DNA from: Candidatus Ornithobacterium hominis
GTDB taxonomy: Bacteria; Bacteroidota; Bacteroidia; Flavobacteriales; Weeksellaceae
Direction of reading: 5' to 3'
NCBI RefSeq assembly: GCF_951229915.1
Contig: NZ_OX579588.1
Coordinates: forward strand, 1 to 64,000
Length of the DNA: 64,000 nucleotides
In this document: positions 16,062 through 24,813 of the stretch, in pieces
How positions within the stretch are numbered: position 1 is the first letter of the stretch
Layout of the letters: each line of letters starts with the position of its first letter
Notes under the pieces: model-generated
Seen by the model: the letters and a program-made list of their open reading frames with translations, nothing else
Databases searched by the model: none
What the model was told of the DNA's origin: nothing
Made by a program: the position numbers and the translations under genes

Positions 16062-17792
16062 TTATCTTAATGATTCCATAACAAGAAAGTGCAAATCTTT
16101 TTTCAATTCAGCCAGTTTTAGTGAAGAAGTAGAGCCTGCATAGCGGTACAAATCAATTTTATTTTTTAAGCCTTTGAAAATTTGATTCACTTCTATTTTT
16201 TGAATTTTATCTTCTTGAGCCAAATACGCTGATATTTCGTTTAAAATAGCTTCCGCTTTTTGTACTGATTTTTCAGAATTATTATCCTTCACATATGTAT
16301 CAAAGATTTTCAATTCTTCTTTGATATAAGCTCTTTTATCTTCTTTTTTTTCGATTTTTTTGCTTTTTATTAGCAAAAAACATAGGAAAGCAAACATTAA
16401 AACTCCGCTAGGGATAAGCCAATAGTACCAATAATTTTTTAAATTATTCTGAATTTTAGACAAATCTTCTTTTCTAATTTCAGGGATTTTAATATTTAGA
16501 ATACTATCTTTTTCAACTGCGTGAGCATTAGAATTTTCATTCATTAAATCTTCAGAATTGATTTGATTTACAGAATATTTATTAATTTCATCTTCATTAG
16601 CTTTCGGCATTTGAGGTTTTGCTGCCCCCTCCACCACTAAGTCAATGGGTTCAGAATTAATAGTTTCATAAGATTGATTTTCTAAATTAAAATAAGAAAA
16701 TGAAATGGAAGGAATGGTATATTCTCCTCCATACTGAGGAACAATTAGATAGGTATAAACTAATTTTCCTTTTTCACCCGATGTTGTAGATTGAAATTTC
16801 TGATGGCGTGTAGGCTTATAAACTTCTAAATCTTTGCTTAAATTTAATTCTGGCATTTGTAGCATAGATAGATTTCCTTCACCAATGACTTCTATTTCAA
16901 ATTGCAAAGATTCGTTGGTTTTTATAAACTTTTTGTCAGCAAACGTATTAATTTTAAATTTCCCTATTGCACCAGTAAAGTTTTTGGGTGAATTTTCTGG
17001 TAACTGCTTTACTTTTATTTTCACAGGATCAGAGCTCACATCTACCAATTTCTCATCTAGAAAACCAACTGGGATGGCCAATGTCACTTCAAAAGATGGA
17101 ATAATTAATTCCCCAACTTTTTGAGCAATGAGCTGAAATTGACCGACTTCTTCAGATACATAAGTACGATTACCCACAGTTTCTTGGTTAAAATCTCGCT
17201 GTGTATAATTAGAAATTTTTTTCACCTGGAAATCATTTAGCCCTGGCGTTTTAAGTTCAGTTCTTCGACGTAGTGCATCGTAAGAAAAAGCATATAATTT
17301 CACGGTAGCAATCACAGGTTGATTGATGTAGACTGATTGGTTTGATAGCTCTACAGCCAAGAATATACTTTGGTTTTGTTGGCTGGGATTGTTGATTTTT
17401 TTTGATTTTTGAACTTCAATATTCAGCTCATTGCTACGGTAAATTTTCCCGTTGATTTCAACCTTCACAGGTGGGATATAAATGTTTCCTTCTTGCTCAG
17501 CCCTGAGCACAAGCGTTTCAATTTTCTGAAAGATAGTTTCACCATTTCTATTCACAAAATTTGTCTGCTTGCTATTGCCTAGAAACCGCGTTTTCTCTAC
17601 ATTGGGCCACTCTAAATGTCCTAAATCAAAATTTTGCTGAGCACTGATAGTAAAATTAATTTCCACAATATCACCCACATTTACCATTTTTTTACTAGGC
17701 TGCACCTCAATTCGAATTTGAGCCTGTAGTAAAGAAATTTGTAAACCAAAAATTAATACTATGTAAAAATACTTTTTCAAATCAATTACCAA
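16062..17792 (-). CDS. batD: Bat operon protein BatD
   Basis: 576 residues. Signal peptide (about 1-24, ending LLQAQ), then several beta-rich, Ig-like periplasmic segments starting with IRIEVQPSKKMVNVGDIVEINFTI (in pieces) and including the BatD-type FTGAIGKFKI (about 270). One membrane span lies near 445-468 (YYWLIPSGVLMFAFLCFLLI), with a cytoplasmic helical tail. BatD is the large periplasmic component of the Bat (aerotolerance) system. Overlaps the end of the upstream TPR gene by seven bases. Copy 16168-16174 of the iterated palindrome encodes IFKGLKNK in the tail. Last gene of the operon. Confidence 0.85.
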   Translation of the reverse strand: MVIDLKKYFYIVLIFGLQISLLQAQIRIEVQPSKKMVNVGDIVEINFTISAQQNFDLGHLEWPNVEKTRFLGNSKQTNFVNRNGETIFQKIETLVLRAEQEGNIYIPPVKVEINGKIYRSNELNIEVQKSKKINNPSQQNQSIFLAVELSNQSVYINQPVIATVKLYAFSYDALRRRTELKTPGLNDFQVKKISNYTQRDFNQETVGNRTYVSEEVGQFQLIAQKVGELIIPSFEVTLAIPVGFLDEKLVDVSSDPVKIKVKQLPENSPKNFTGAIGKFKINTFADKKFIKTNESLQFEIEVIGEGNLSMLQMPELNLSKDLEVYKPTRHQKFQSTTSGEKGKLVYTYLIVPQYGGEYTIPSISFSYFNLENQSYETINSEPIDLVVEGAAKPQMPKANEDEINKYSVNQINSEDLMNENSNAHAVEKDSILNIKIPEIRKEDLSKIQNNLKNYWYYWLIPSGVLMFAFLCFLLIKSKKIEKKEDKRAYIKEELKIFDTYVKDNNSEKSVQKAEAILNEISAYLAQEDKIQKIEVNQIFKGLKNKIDLYRYAGSTSSLKLAELKKDLHFLVMESLR

Positions 17793-18304
17793 TCTTTTTC
17801 ATTTCTTTTAGCCTCAGCCCTTGTTTTACCACGCAAGAGGCGCTGTTGAATTTCTTTCTCCCTTTGTTGCAAAGCTTTCAAAATATGATTGTAGTTAGAT
17901 TTTTCTCTACCCGAATCATCATTTGCATTTCTTTGCGACTGATTTTCATCTCTGTTCAATTGTTCATTACTACTCCCTTCACCTTTTTCTCCTTTGTTGA
18001 TTCCATCTTGTTGATTGCTCTCACTTGGATTTTCTTGCTCGGGTTGTTGATTTTTTTGCTCAGAATTATTTTTTTTGTCTTCTTTTTTTTGATTTTGTTC
18101 TTTTTGATCCAATAAATTTTTTAAAGCCTTTAATTTTTTATTAGAAGGGAATTTTTCTAAACCTTTTTCTAAATGATATATAGCTGTTTTGCTTTGATTT
18201 TTTAAGTAAAATTCAGCACTTTCATTAAAGTAATCATTAGCATCTTGTGCAAATGAATTTACAGTGTAAATTAGTAATAGAAATGTAATAAAAAAACCTC
18301 TCAT
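17786..18304 (-). CDS. Bat operon TPR protein, charged C-terminus (BatC-like)
   Basis: 172 residues with signal peptide (cleavage after NSFAQ, about 19). A short TPR-like part (DYFNESAEFYLKNQSKTAIYHLEKGLEKF in pieces, 24-52) is followed by a long low-complexity linker rich in Gln, Asn, Glu and Lys (about 65-135) and a basic end (GKTRAEAKRNEKDW) often seen in BatC-type proteins. Presumably a periplasmic scaffold for the VWA proteins. Overlaps both neighbours by four to seven bases. Naming as BatC versus BatE is uncertain. An iterated-palindrome copy (18124-18130) encodes LKALKNLL. Confidence 0.7.
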   Translation of the reverse strand: MRGFFITFLLLIYTVNSFAQDANDYFNESAEFYLKNQSKTAIYHLEKGLEKFPSNKKLKALKNLLDQKEQNQKKEDKKNNSEQKNQQPEQENPSESNQQDGINKGEKGEGSSNEQLNRDENQSQRNANDDSGREKSNYNHILKALQQREKEIQQRLLRGKTRAEAKRNEKDW

Positions 18305-18957
18305 TTGATGGAATCCAGTAGTGTTATTTCTTTTAATTTAGTCATAAAATCCTGAAAATGATTTAGCGTAGAATCTTTTTCTAAACCTTTTTGCATAATT
18401 TCTAAAGCCTTAGAAAATTCAAAATTTTGTGTAGCCTCATCAGCTTCAGTTTTTACTTTTAGGGCAAAATCTGAAGGCTCAGGTTTGTTTTCTTTATTTT
18501 TATTCTCTTGTTTTTCCTTTAAGTTTAGCAATTTTTTTGCCAGTGCAAAATTATAGCGTGTTTCATTATCTTTTGGGTTTTGCAATAGCGAATTTTTATA
18601 AGCTTTTTCAGCTTCTTTATATTTTTTTAACCTCATAAAGGTATTACCTAAATTATGGAAAATACGTGCTTTCTGCTGAGCTGACTGAGCATTTTGAGCA
18701 GCTCGTTCAAAATAAGGCTGAGCTTTAGAAAATAAATTTTGCTCATACAATAGATTGCCCATATTGTAATTAGCCTTTACCGAAGAAGGGCGTAAAGTCA
18801 AAGCTTTTGCATACTTAGCCTGAGCCAGTTCCCATTTTTGTTGAGAGAAAAATTCATTCCCTTCAGCAATTAATTCTTTTTCTTCCAAGGATTGACTAAA
18901 AAGAAAAGAGCTTAGTAATAAATAAATGGGGAAAAAATAAAAATTTATACCTCTCAA
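18301..18957 (-). CDS. Bat operon tetratricopeptide repeat protein
   Basis: 218 residues with signal peptide (FLFSQS, about 1-23) and three clear TPR units between about 30 and 135, including AKALTLRPSSVKANYNMGNLLY and NLGNTFMRLKKYKEAEKAYK, then a Lys/Glu/Asn-rich spacer and a final helical pair. A periplasmic protein-interaction module in the Bat system, equivalent to BatC or BatE of other Bacteroidota. Its end overlaps the next gene by four bases. A promoter core lies just upstream at 18980-18987, so the last three genes may also be transcribed separately. Confidence 0.75.
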   Translation of the reverse strand: MRGINFYFFPIYLLLSSFLFSQSLEEKELIAEGNEFFSQQKWELAQAKYAKALTLRPSSVKANYNMGNLLYEQNLFSKAQPYFERAAQNAQSAQQKARIFHNLGNTFMRLKKYKEAEKAYKNSLLQNPKDNETRYNFALAKKLLNLKEKQENKNKENKPEPSDFALKVKTEADEATQNFEFSKALEIMQKGLEKDSTLNHFQDFMTKLKEITLLDSIK

Positions 18958-18979
18958 AATATTTTAAGTTCAACTAACA

Positions 18980-18987
18980 CAAATATA
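18980..18987 (-). promoter_or_regulatory. Possible internal promoter in the bat operon
   Basis: TATATTTG on the minus strand, in the 35-base gap between batB and the following TPR gene. This gap is the widest one inside the batA-to-batD part of the operon. Confidence 0.4.
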
Positions 18988-18992
18988 ATACA

Positions 18993-20006
18993 TTAGAATT
19001 TCAGCTTGAGTTTATCTGATGTTAAAGTATATATAAATATAAATAAAATTGCAATGCCCAAAAACCATTGAAATTGTTGCTTTTTGTTGTAGATGAAATA
19101 TTGGTTGCTTTGAGTTTTTTCTAAATTATTAATTTCTGATTTTAAATCATTTACACTTTTATCTATATTTTCTAACTTCAGGTATTTACCACCAGTTTTT
19201 TCTGCAATGAAACGCAATTTGGTTTCATGAAAACTTGTTAAAACCATATTTCCATTTTTATCTTCTTTATAATAGAAATCACCGTAGTCATCTCTCAGCG
19301 GGATAGGAACGGCATTGCTAGAGCCTACCCCTACGCTGAAGATTTGAATTTTATTTTCTTTAGCTAATTTGGTGGCTGCTTCTACTTCGGGTTCGTGGTC
19401 TTCCCCATCACTAATTAAGATAATAGCTTTACTGGTGTTGGGAGAAGTGTCAAAAATTTCTATACTTTTTTTTAAGGCTTTAGAAAAATCAGTACCTTGA
19501 TTCCAAATCAGTTGGGTAGAAAAACCTTCAATGTAGTTATTTAAAGCATTATAATCTGAAGTCAAAGGTGAAACATTATAAGCTCCACCAGCAAAAATAA
19601 CTAAACCAACTTTGTCTCCGCCCAATTTATCTAAATAAGTAGTGATAAACTTTTTTGATTTTTCTAAGCGGCTCGGGGCTATATCTTGCGCATTCATGCT
19701 GGTAGATAAATCTAAAGCAATGACTAAGCTGATGCCTTCTCTTTTTATTTCTTGTTCTTCTTTGCCCCACATGGGGCCCATCATTGCCAAAATGGCGAAA
19801 ATCAGAGAAAGAAATAAAAAAATATATTTAAGCCTCGGTAAATTTGTTTCTTTTCCTTCAAAAATTTGATTTCTCAGGCGAGTATCTGCAAAAGATTGCA
19901 AAGCTTTTTTTTGCCAATGGATTAATCGGTAAAAAAAATAAGATAAAATTATAATTCCAATAAATAACAGTGCATACATTGGTTTTTCCCACGCCATAGC
20001 CATCAT
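18993..20006 (-). CDS. batB: VWA-domain protein BatB
   Basis: 337 residues. Two N-terminal spans (about 8-27 and 57-77) are followed by a von Willebrand A domain (about 90-300) with MIDAS motif DLSTS (VIALDLSTSMNAQD near 95), the downstream Thr region, and ILISDGEDHEPE, and then a C-terminal span near 312-332. The MIDAS residues look intact, so metal-dependent ligand binding is expected. Stop and start of batA and batB overlap (TAATG). A copy of the iterated palindrome (19474-19480) encodes SKALKKS. Confidence 0.88.
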   Translation of the reverse strand: MMAMAWEKPMYALLFIGIIILSYFFYRLIHWQKKALQSFADTRLRNQIFEGKETNLPRLKYIFLFLSLIFAILAMMGPMWGKEEQEIKREGISLVIALDLSTSMNAQDIAPSRLEKSKKFITTYLDKLGGDKVGLVIFAGGAYNVSPLTSDYNALNNYIEGFSTQLIWNQGTDFSKALKKSIEIFDTSPNTSKAIILISDGEDHEPEVEAATKLAKENKIQIFSVGVGSSNAVPIPLRDDYGDFYYKEDKNGNMVLTSFHETKLRFIAEKTGGKYLKLENIDKSVNDLKSEINNLEKTQSNQYFIYNKKQQFQWFLGIAILFIFIYTLTSDKLKLKF

Positions 20007-21010
20007 TAGTTTATAGATTTAAAAAAATAAGTTCGAGAAAAAATTTCTATAAATAATAAGATAATCGCCCAAATCAAAAAAGTGCGAAAATGCTCAGTGT
20101 AGTTATAATATTTTATCTCATTGATTTCTGTTTTTTCCAATTGATTAATTTCATTATAAATTGATTCTAATTTTTGATTGTCTGTCGCCCGAAAGTAAGC
20201 CCCGTTAGTTTCCTGAGCAATGTATTGCAGCAAACTTTCATCTAATTGAAAAAGTGACTGAGGCCAGTCTTCGTAGCCCAATGGTAGCGGGATGTAACCT
20301 TTTGTTCCAATGCCAATGGTGTAAACCTTTATGTTTTTATCCTTGGCTATTTTTGCAGCGTTTTCTGGGCTAATGTAAATTTGAGTATTCCCATATTCTA
20401 CTGGGCTTTCTCCACCATCTGTTATCAGCAAGACGACTTTACTTTTTGCCTTACTATGCTCTAGGTGATTGATAGCAGTAGCCAAGCCAAGGCCAATGGC
20501 TGTGCCAGGTTCTAGCTCTTCCAATTGCAAATTGAGCAATTGATGAGTCAACACACCCCTATCGGAAGTTAAAGGAACTTTTGTTACCGCCTCGCCTGAG
20601 TAAACGACTAAGCCTATTCGGTCGCTGATTCTTTGATTTACAAAAGTTGTTGCTACATTTTGTAAAGCTGCAATTCGGTTGGGTTTTAAATCACGTGCCA
20701 GCATACTTAGCGATAAATCTACCACCATCATAATGTCTACACCTTCAGTTGATTTCACTTGCGTACTGATGTCTACTTTTCGAGGGCGAGCAAAAGCAAT
20801 TACCATGAGTGCTAATGCCAACATACGTAAGCTAAATAAAAAAGAATCAACGTGCTTTAAGTAGCTAGAGGTTTGCTGAAAACTTTTGAGTGAAGGCATT
20901 TTCACAGCATTAGTTAGTCGATTTTTATTAGCCAGTCGGTAAAAAATAAACAACGGGATGCTTAATAAAAGTAATAAAAACCACGGCTGGGCAAACTCAA
21001 AGCTTTGCAT
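20006..21010 (-). CDS. batA: VWA-domain protein BatA
   Basis: 334 residues with spans near 10-27, 57-77 and 310-330 surrounding a von Willebrand A domain. MIDAS motif in IMMVVDLSLSMLARDLKPNR (about 92-111), and LLITDGGESPVEYG near 195. It is paralogous to the next gene, batB, as in all bat operons. Membrane-bound and periplasm-facing. Starts 16 bases after the preceding gene. Confidence 0.88.
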   Translation of the reverse strand: MQSFEFAQPWFLLLLLSIPLFIFYRLANKNRLTNAVKMPSLKSFQQTSSYLKHVDSFLFSLRMLALALMVIAFARPRKVDISTQVKSTEGVDIMMVVDLSLSMLARDLKPNRIAALQNVATTFVNQRISDRIGLVVYSGEAVTKVPLTSDRGVLTHQLLNLQLEELEPGTAIGLGLATAINHLEHSKAKSKVVLLITDGGESPVEYGNTQIYISPENAAKIAKDKNIKVYTIGIGTKGYIPLPLGYEDWPQSLFQLDESLLQYIAQETNGAYFRATDNQKLESIYNEINQLEKTEINEIKYYNYTEHFRTFLIWAIILLFIEIFSRTYFFKSIN

Positions 21011-21026
21011 AAATCTTTTTATTAAA

Positions 21027-21965
21027 TTAAATATGATCTGGTACTTTTTCTTCTACAATCGGGCGAGTATGATGAATGATTTTTTCAATCCACTCTCGGT
21101 AATTTTCACTTTTCTCTATTTCAATTGATTTTTTAGCAAACTTTACCTGATCTGCATCAGCCAAAAATTGTTTTAATTTTTCACTTTCCTCTTGGCTTAT
21201 TAATTCTTGATAAAACATATACGCTGGTAAATCTTCTTTGAGCAAAGCCAAAGCTTCAAATTCATAGCGACGTGCAAAATACTGGCGAATGATGAAAGAT
21301 AAATCAGAATAATAGGCATAAAAATTTTCATTCCTCAAATATTGTTGCTGGTCTAATTTATCTAAAGCAAGCATAGCTTCCTCATACGGAGACAAAATAA
21401 TATTATCGTTGTATCTTTTTCTTCTCAACTCTCGCAAATATAAAATGATAACGAGAAGAATGACTAGAAATATAATTCCGCCAAAGACCATATACCACAG
21501 GTATTTTTTATTTTTCTCCCACCACGTGATATTTTCATCAAAAATAGGCTTGATGGGGTAAATTTGCTGATGAATGGTATCTACTGGAATATCAATAATT
21601 TCTAAATATTGTGTTTCCGAATAAATTGTATCACCATTGATGGCAATTGGCAAGGAATTTACAATAAATTTTCCAGAGTCAAATCCTGTGAGCGTTAGCC
21701 GATGAATAAGATTAAGATTATTACCACGCTGTAGCGTGTCTGTATCTGTTTTGGTGATGAGTAAATAATCATTGAGAGAATCGCCTACCTGTGGTAAATT
21801 CACTTGATGGCGAGCATCTGTGGTGATGGTGATAGCCAAACTAGCCGTATCACCTATCAGAATTTGTTGTGGCTCTAGCTGCGTTTGAATTTGAGCTTGA
21901 AGCAATCCGAGAGAGAAGCCCAAAAAAAATAAAGCCTTAAAAAATTTTACCAAAAAATTCATCAT
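21027..21965 (-). CDS. Bat operon membrane protein between DUF58 and BatA
   Basis: 312 residues. Signal peptide (about 1-24, LLQAQ), a beta-rich BatD-like periplasmic domain (IQTQLEPQQILIGDTASLAI, about 25-45), one span near 160-182 (WYMVFGGIIFLVILLVIILYL), then a cytoplasmic helical tail (SPYEEAMLALDKLDQQQYL). Many Bacteroidota bat operons carry a protein of this layout at this place; the exact name is not established. Overlaps the DUF58 gene by four bases. A repeat copy (21932-21938) encodes FFKALFF in the signal peptide. Confidence 0.65.
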   Translation of the reverse strand: MMNFLVKFFKALFFLGFSLGLLQAQIQTQLEPQQILIGDTASLAITITTDARHQVNLPQVGDSLNDYLLITKTDTDTLQRGNNLNLIHRLTLTGFDSGKFIVNSLPIAINGDTIYSETQYLEIIDIPVDTIHQQIYPIKPIFDENITWWEKNKKYLWYMVFGGIIFLVILLVIILYLRELRRKRYNDNIILSPYEEAMLALDKLDQQQYLRNENFYAYYSDLSFIIRQYFARRYEFEALALLKEDLPAYMFYQELISQEESEKLKQFLADADQVKFAKKSIEIEKSENYREWIEKIIHHTRPIVEEKVPDHI

Positions 21966-22834
21966 GTGGTGTGGTGATGTTTAAAATAATGTAACAATTT
22001 TTTGATATAATCATCATCGGTTTTGATAGAAAGAGAATCCGCACCAGCTGTATTAAAATTATTTTTAAACTGAATTCTTACTTTTTCATAAAAAACTTTA
22101 TGTTGGTTTCTCACACTTTTGGAGCTGGTATTCACAATTTGCAAGACTCCCGTTTCTACATCTCTGAACTGAACGATGCCAATATCAGGCAAAATTTCTT
22201 CCTTTTCATCATACACGCGAATACCAGTAATATCATGTTGGCGAGCAGCTGCATTTAGACTTTTAGCATAATTATTTTCGGTAAAATCAGAAAGAATAAA
22301 CACAATACTTTTTCTTTTTTGCGTTTGGAGCAAAAATTTTAAAGCCTTATTTAAATTGGTTTGAGCATTTTTAGGCTCAAATTCTATCAATTCCCGAATG
22401 ATTCTCAAAGCATGAAAACGACCTTTTGCTGGAGGTAAAAACAATTCCACTTCATCAGAAAACAAAATTAAACCCACCTTATCATTATTTGCCAAGGCAG
22501 AGAAAGCTAAACTTGCGCAAATCTCTGCTACGGTTTCTTTTTTTAATTGCTTACGCGTTCCAAAATTTTGGCTGGCGCTGATGTCAACCAGCAATATTAG
22601 AGATAATTCCCTTTCTTCTTCAAAAGTTTTAACATAAGGTTGAGAATATTGTGCTGTTTTATTCCAATCAATACTACGTACATCATCGCCTATAGCGTAA
22701 GGCCGAACTTCAGAAAAAGTCATGCCTCTTCCTTTAAACGAACTATGGTATTCGCCCAAAAACAAATTATTGGTTCGTCGTTTCGTCTTAATTTCAATTT
22801 GGCGAACTTTTTTAAGCAATTCCTTGGTATCCAT
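21962..22834 (-). CDS. DUF58 domain protein of the MoxR/Bat operon
   Basis: 290 residues, soluble. The DUF58 signature is GDDVRSIDWNKTAQ (about 49-62), preceded by GRGMTFSEVRPY. A VWA-like fold follows with LILLVDISASQNFG (DxSxS, about 80-93). Thought to act with MoxR ATPase as a chaperone-like pair that matures the membrane VWA complex; the exact function is not known. Lies 31 bases after moxR and overlaps the following gene by four. Repeat copy 22342-22348 encodes NKALKFL. Confidence 0.88.
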   Translation of the reverse strand: MDTKELLKKVRQIEIKTKRRTNNLFLGEYHSSFKGRGMTFSEVRPYAIGDDVRSIDWNKTAQYSQPYVKTFEEERELSLILLVDISASQNFGTRKQLKKETVAEICASLAFSALANNDKVGLILFSDEVELFLPPAKGRFHALRIIRELIEFEPKNAQTNLNKALKFLLQTQKRKSIVFILSDFTENNYAKSLNAAARQHDITGIRVYDEKEEILPDIGIVQFRDVETGVLQIVNTSSKSVRNQHKVFYEKVRIQFKNNFNTAGADSLSIKTDDDYIKKLLHYFKHHHTT

Positions 22835-22865
22835 TTTTCAGGAGATTTATAACTGGATTTCGAGT

Positions 22866-23861
22866 TTAAGGCAGAGCGACACGCTGTGTAATTTTATCAA
22901 TAATCATATCTGTCGTCACATTTTCAGCCTCAGCTTCGTAGGTAATTCCAATTCTATGGCGTAGAACCTCTTTTATCACTGCACGCACATCTTCAGGAAT
23001 CACAAAACCTCTACGCTGTAGAAAAGCTTGAGCCCGTGCCGCTTTTGCTAAATTGATGCTTCCCCGTGGCGAAGTCCCAAACCGAATGAAATCACTCAAA
23101 TCAGGTAACTGAAAATCTTTGGGATAGCGAGTCGCAGCAACGATATCCAGAATATATTGTTCAATTTTTTCATCCATGTAAATTTCTTTCACCAAAGTAC
23201 GCGCAGCCAAAATCTTCCCTGAATCGATGATGGCATTCATCCGAGGGAAACTCTCATTGATGCTATTGCGCATAATTTGCCGTTCAGCCTCATAGTTGGG
23301 GTAAGAAATTACAGCTTTGAGCATAAACCGATCCATTTGTGCCTCTGGCAGCGGATATGTACCCTCTTGGTCCACAGGATTTTGCGTTGCCATTACAAGG
23401 AATGGCTCTACCAATCGGTAAGACTCATCACCTATTGTAACTTGTTTTTCTTGCATTGCCTCCAGTAGAGCCGATTGTACTTTAGCTGGAGCCCGGTTAA
23501 TTTCATCAGCCAGTAGAAAATTAGTAAAAATAGGACCTTTCTTGATTTGGAAATCATTTTCTTTGGCATTAAAAATCAATGTACCAATCACATCAGCAGG
23601 CAAAAGATCTGGCGTGAATTGAATACGAGAAAACTTACCATGCACACCTTCAGACAAAGTTTTTATAGCCAAAGTTTTCGCCAACCCTGGCACGCCTTCC
23701 AATAAAATGTGGCCATTGCTCAGAAGCCCAATCAAAAGACTTTCAACCATTTTTTCTTGCCCGAAGATGATAGATTTCATTTGGCGAGAAAGCTCATCAA
23801 AATCTTGACTGATAATTTGAATTTTTTCTGCGGTTTGTTTGATTTGATCTGCAGACGACAT
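22866..23861 (-). CDS. moxR: MoxR-family AAA+ ATPase
   Basis: About 331 residues from ATG 23861; upstream TTG/ATG codons add a non-conserved leader. Walker A is replaced by the family form EGVPGLAKT (about 61-69), Walker B is LLADEINRAPAK, sensor 1 is FLVMATQNPVDQEGTYPLPEAQMDRF (in pieces), and sensor 2 SPRGS. First gene of the eight-gene bat operon. MoxR proteins are assembly factors for VWA-containing complexes. No clear TAnnTTTG core is seen upstream. Confidence 0.93.
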   Translation of the reverse strand: MSSADQIKQTAEKIQIISQDFDELSRQMKSIIFGQEKMVESLLIGLLSNGHILLEGVPGLAKTLAIKTLSEGVHGKFSRIQFTPDLLPADVIGTLIFNAKENDFQIKKGPIFTNFLLADEINRAPAKVQSALLEAMQEKQVTIGDESYRLVEPFLVMATQNPVDQEGTYPLPEAQMDRFMLKAVISYPNYEAERQIMRNSINESFPRMNAIIDSGKILAARTLVKEIYMDEKIEQYILDIVAATRYPKDFQLPDLSDFIRFGTSPRGSINLAKAARAQAFLQRRGFVIPEDVRAVIKEVLRHRIGITYEAEAENVTTDMIIDKITQRVALP

Positions 23862-24010
23862 ATTAAATTTTAGGTTTAAACAAATCAAATTTCATGAAAT
23901 TTTAAATAAATTACCTAAGAAATTAAATAAGTATTGCGTTAAATAGTGTTAAGTGAATTATTTAAACCCTTAGAAAAATTAAAAAACTCTCCAAAAAGAA
24001 TAAATTTTTG

Positions 24011-24017
24011 AAGGCTT
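24011..24017. repeat. Iterated palindrome upstream of pdxJ
   Basis: Core AAGGCTT, flanked by AATTTTTG and AAAAAATTT, 50 bases before the pdxJ start. Confidence 0.7.
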
Positions 24018-24066
24018 AAAAAATTTGAGGAAATTTGCAGTAATACCTCATAAAGCTAAATCTAGA

Positions 24067-24813
24067 ATGAAAACAAAACTCAGTGTAAATATAAACAAAA
24101 TTGCAACACTTAGAAACGCCCGCGGCGGCAATGAACCCAACGTTATAGAAGCAGCACTTAATTGTGAAAAGTTTGGAGCACAAGGCATCACCGTACACCC
24201 ACGCCCTGACGAAAGACACATTCGTTACCAAGATGTTTACGAGCTCAAAGAAGTCCTCACCACAGAATTCAACATCGAAGGAAAACCCATTGATGAATTT
24301 ATGAAAATGGTACTCGAGGTAAAACCCACACAAGTGACTCTGGTGCCCGATGCCGAAAATGCCATAACCTCTAATGCTGGCTGGGACACCGAGAAACACC
24401 AAGATTATTTAACAGAAATCATCACCGAACTCAAGCGAAATAAAATCCGCACTAGTATCTTTCTTGACCCCCGTCCAGAACTGATCGAGTCAGTCGCCGC
24501 CACGGGCACCGACCGCATTGAACTCTACACAGAATCCTTCGCCACGCACTATGCCCAAGGAGATAAAACCGAGGTAGAGATGTACAAAGCCACCGCACTT
24601 TTTGCTCAAGAAGCAGGCCTAGAGGTAAACGCTGGTCACGATTTGAGCTTGGATAATATTCAATATTTAATTTCAGAAATTCCCTTTTTGGCAGAAGTCT
24701 CCATCGGACATGCCCTGATTTCTGAAGCTTTGTATTTAGGTTTAGAAAACACCATCCAACGCTACTTGAGAAAAATTGAATTAGGCTACAAAAATGCAAA
24801 AAATGAGCAATAA
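24067..24813 (+). CDS. pdxJ: Pyridoxine 5'-phosphate synthase
   Basis: Last step of the DXP-dependent vitamin B6 pathway, condensing 1-deoxyxylulose-5-phosphate with aminoacetone phosphate. 248 residues. LSVNINKIATLRNARGG (3-19), VHPRPDERHIRYQDV (about 43-57), VTLVPDAENAITSNAGWD and GHDLSLDNI near the C-terminus carry the conserved active-site His, Glu and phosphate-binding residues. ATG 24067 matches the family start; a TTG 42 bases upstream does not. Overlaps the downstream hydrolase gene by 20 bases. Confidence 0.94.
   Translation: MKTKLSVNINKIATLRNARGGNEPNVIEAALNCEKFGAQGITVHPRPDERHIRYQDVYELKEVLTTEFNIEGKPIDEFMKMVLEVKPTQVTLVPDAENAITSNAGWDTEKHQDYLTEIITELKRNKIRTSIFLDPRPELIESVAATGTDRIELYTESFATHYAQGDKTEVEMYKATALFAQEAGLEVNAGHDLSLDNIQYLISEIPFLAEVSIGHALISEALYLGLENTIQRYLRKIELGYKNAKNEQ

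Noticed and set aside
24016..24402. Minus-strand frame opposite pdxJ and its TTG-extended N-terminus
   Set aside because: It is antisense to conserved pdxJ sequence; the TTG-started extension of pdxJ has no family support.
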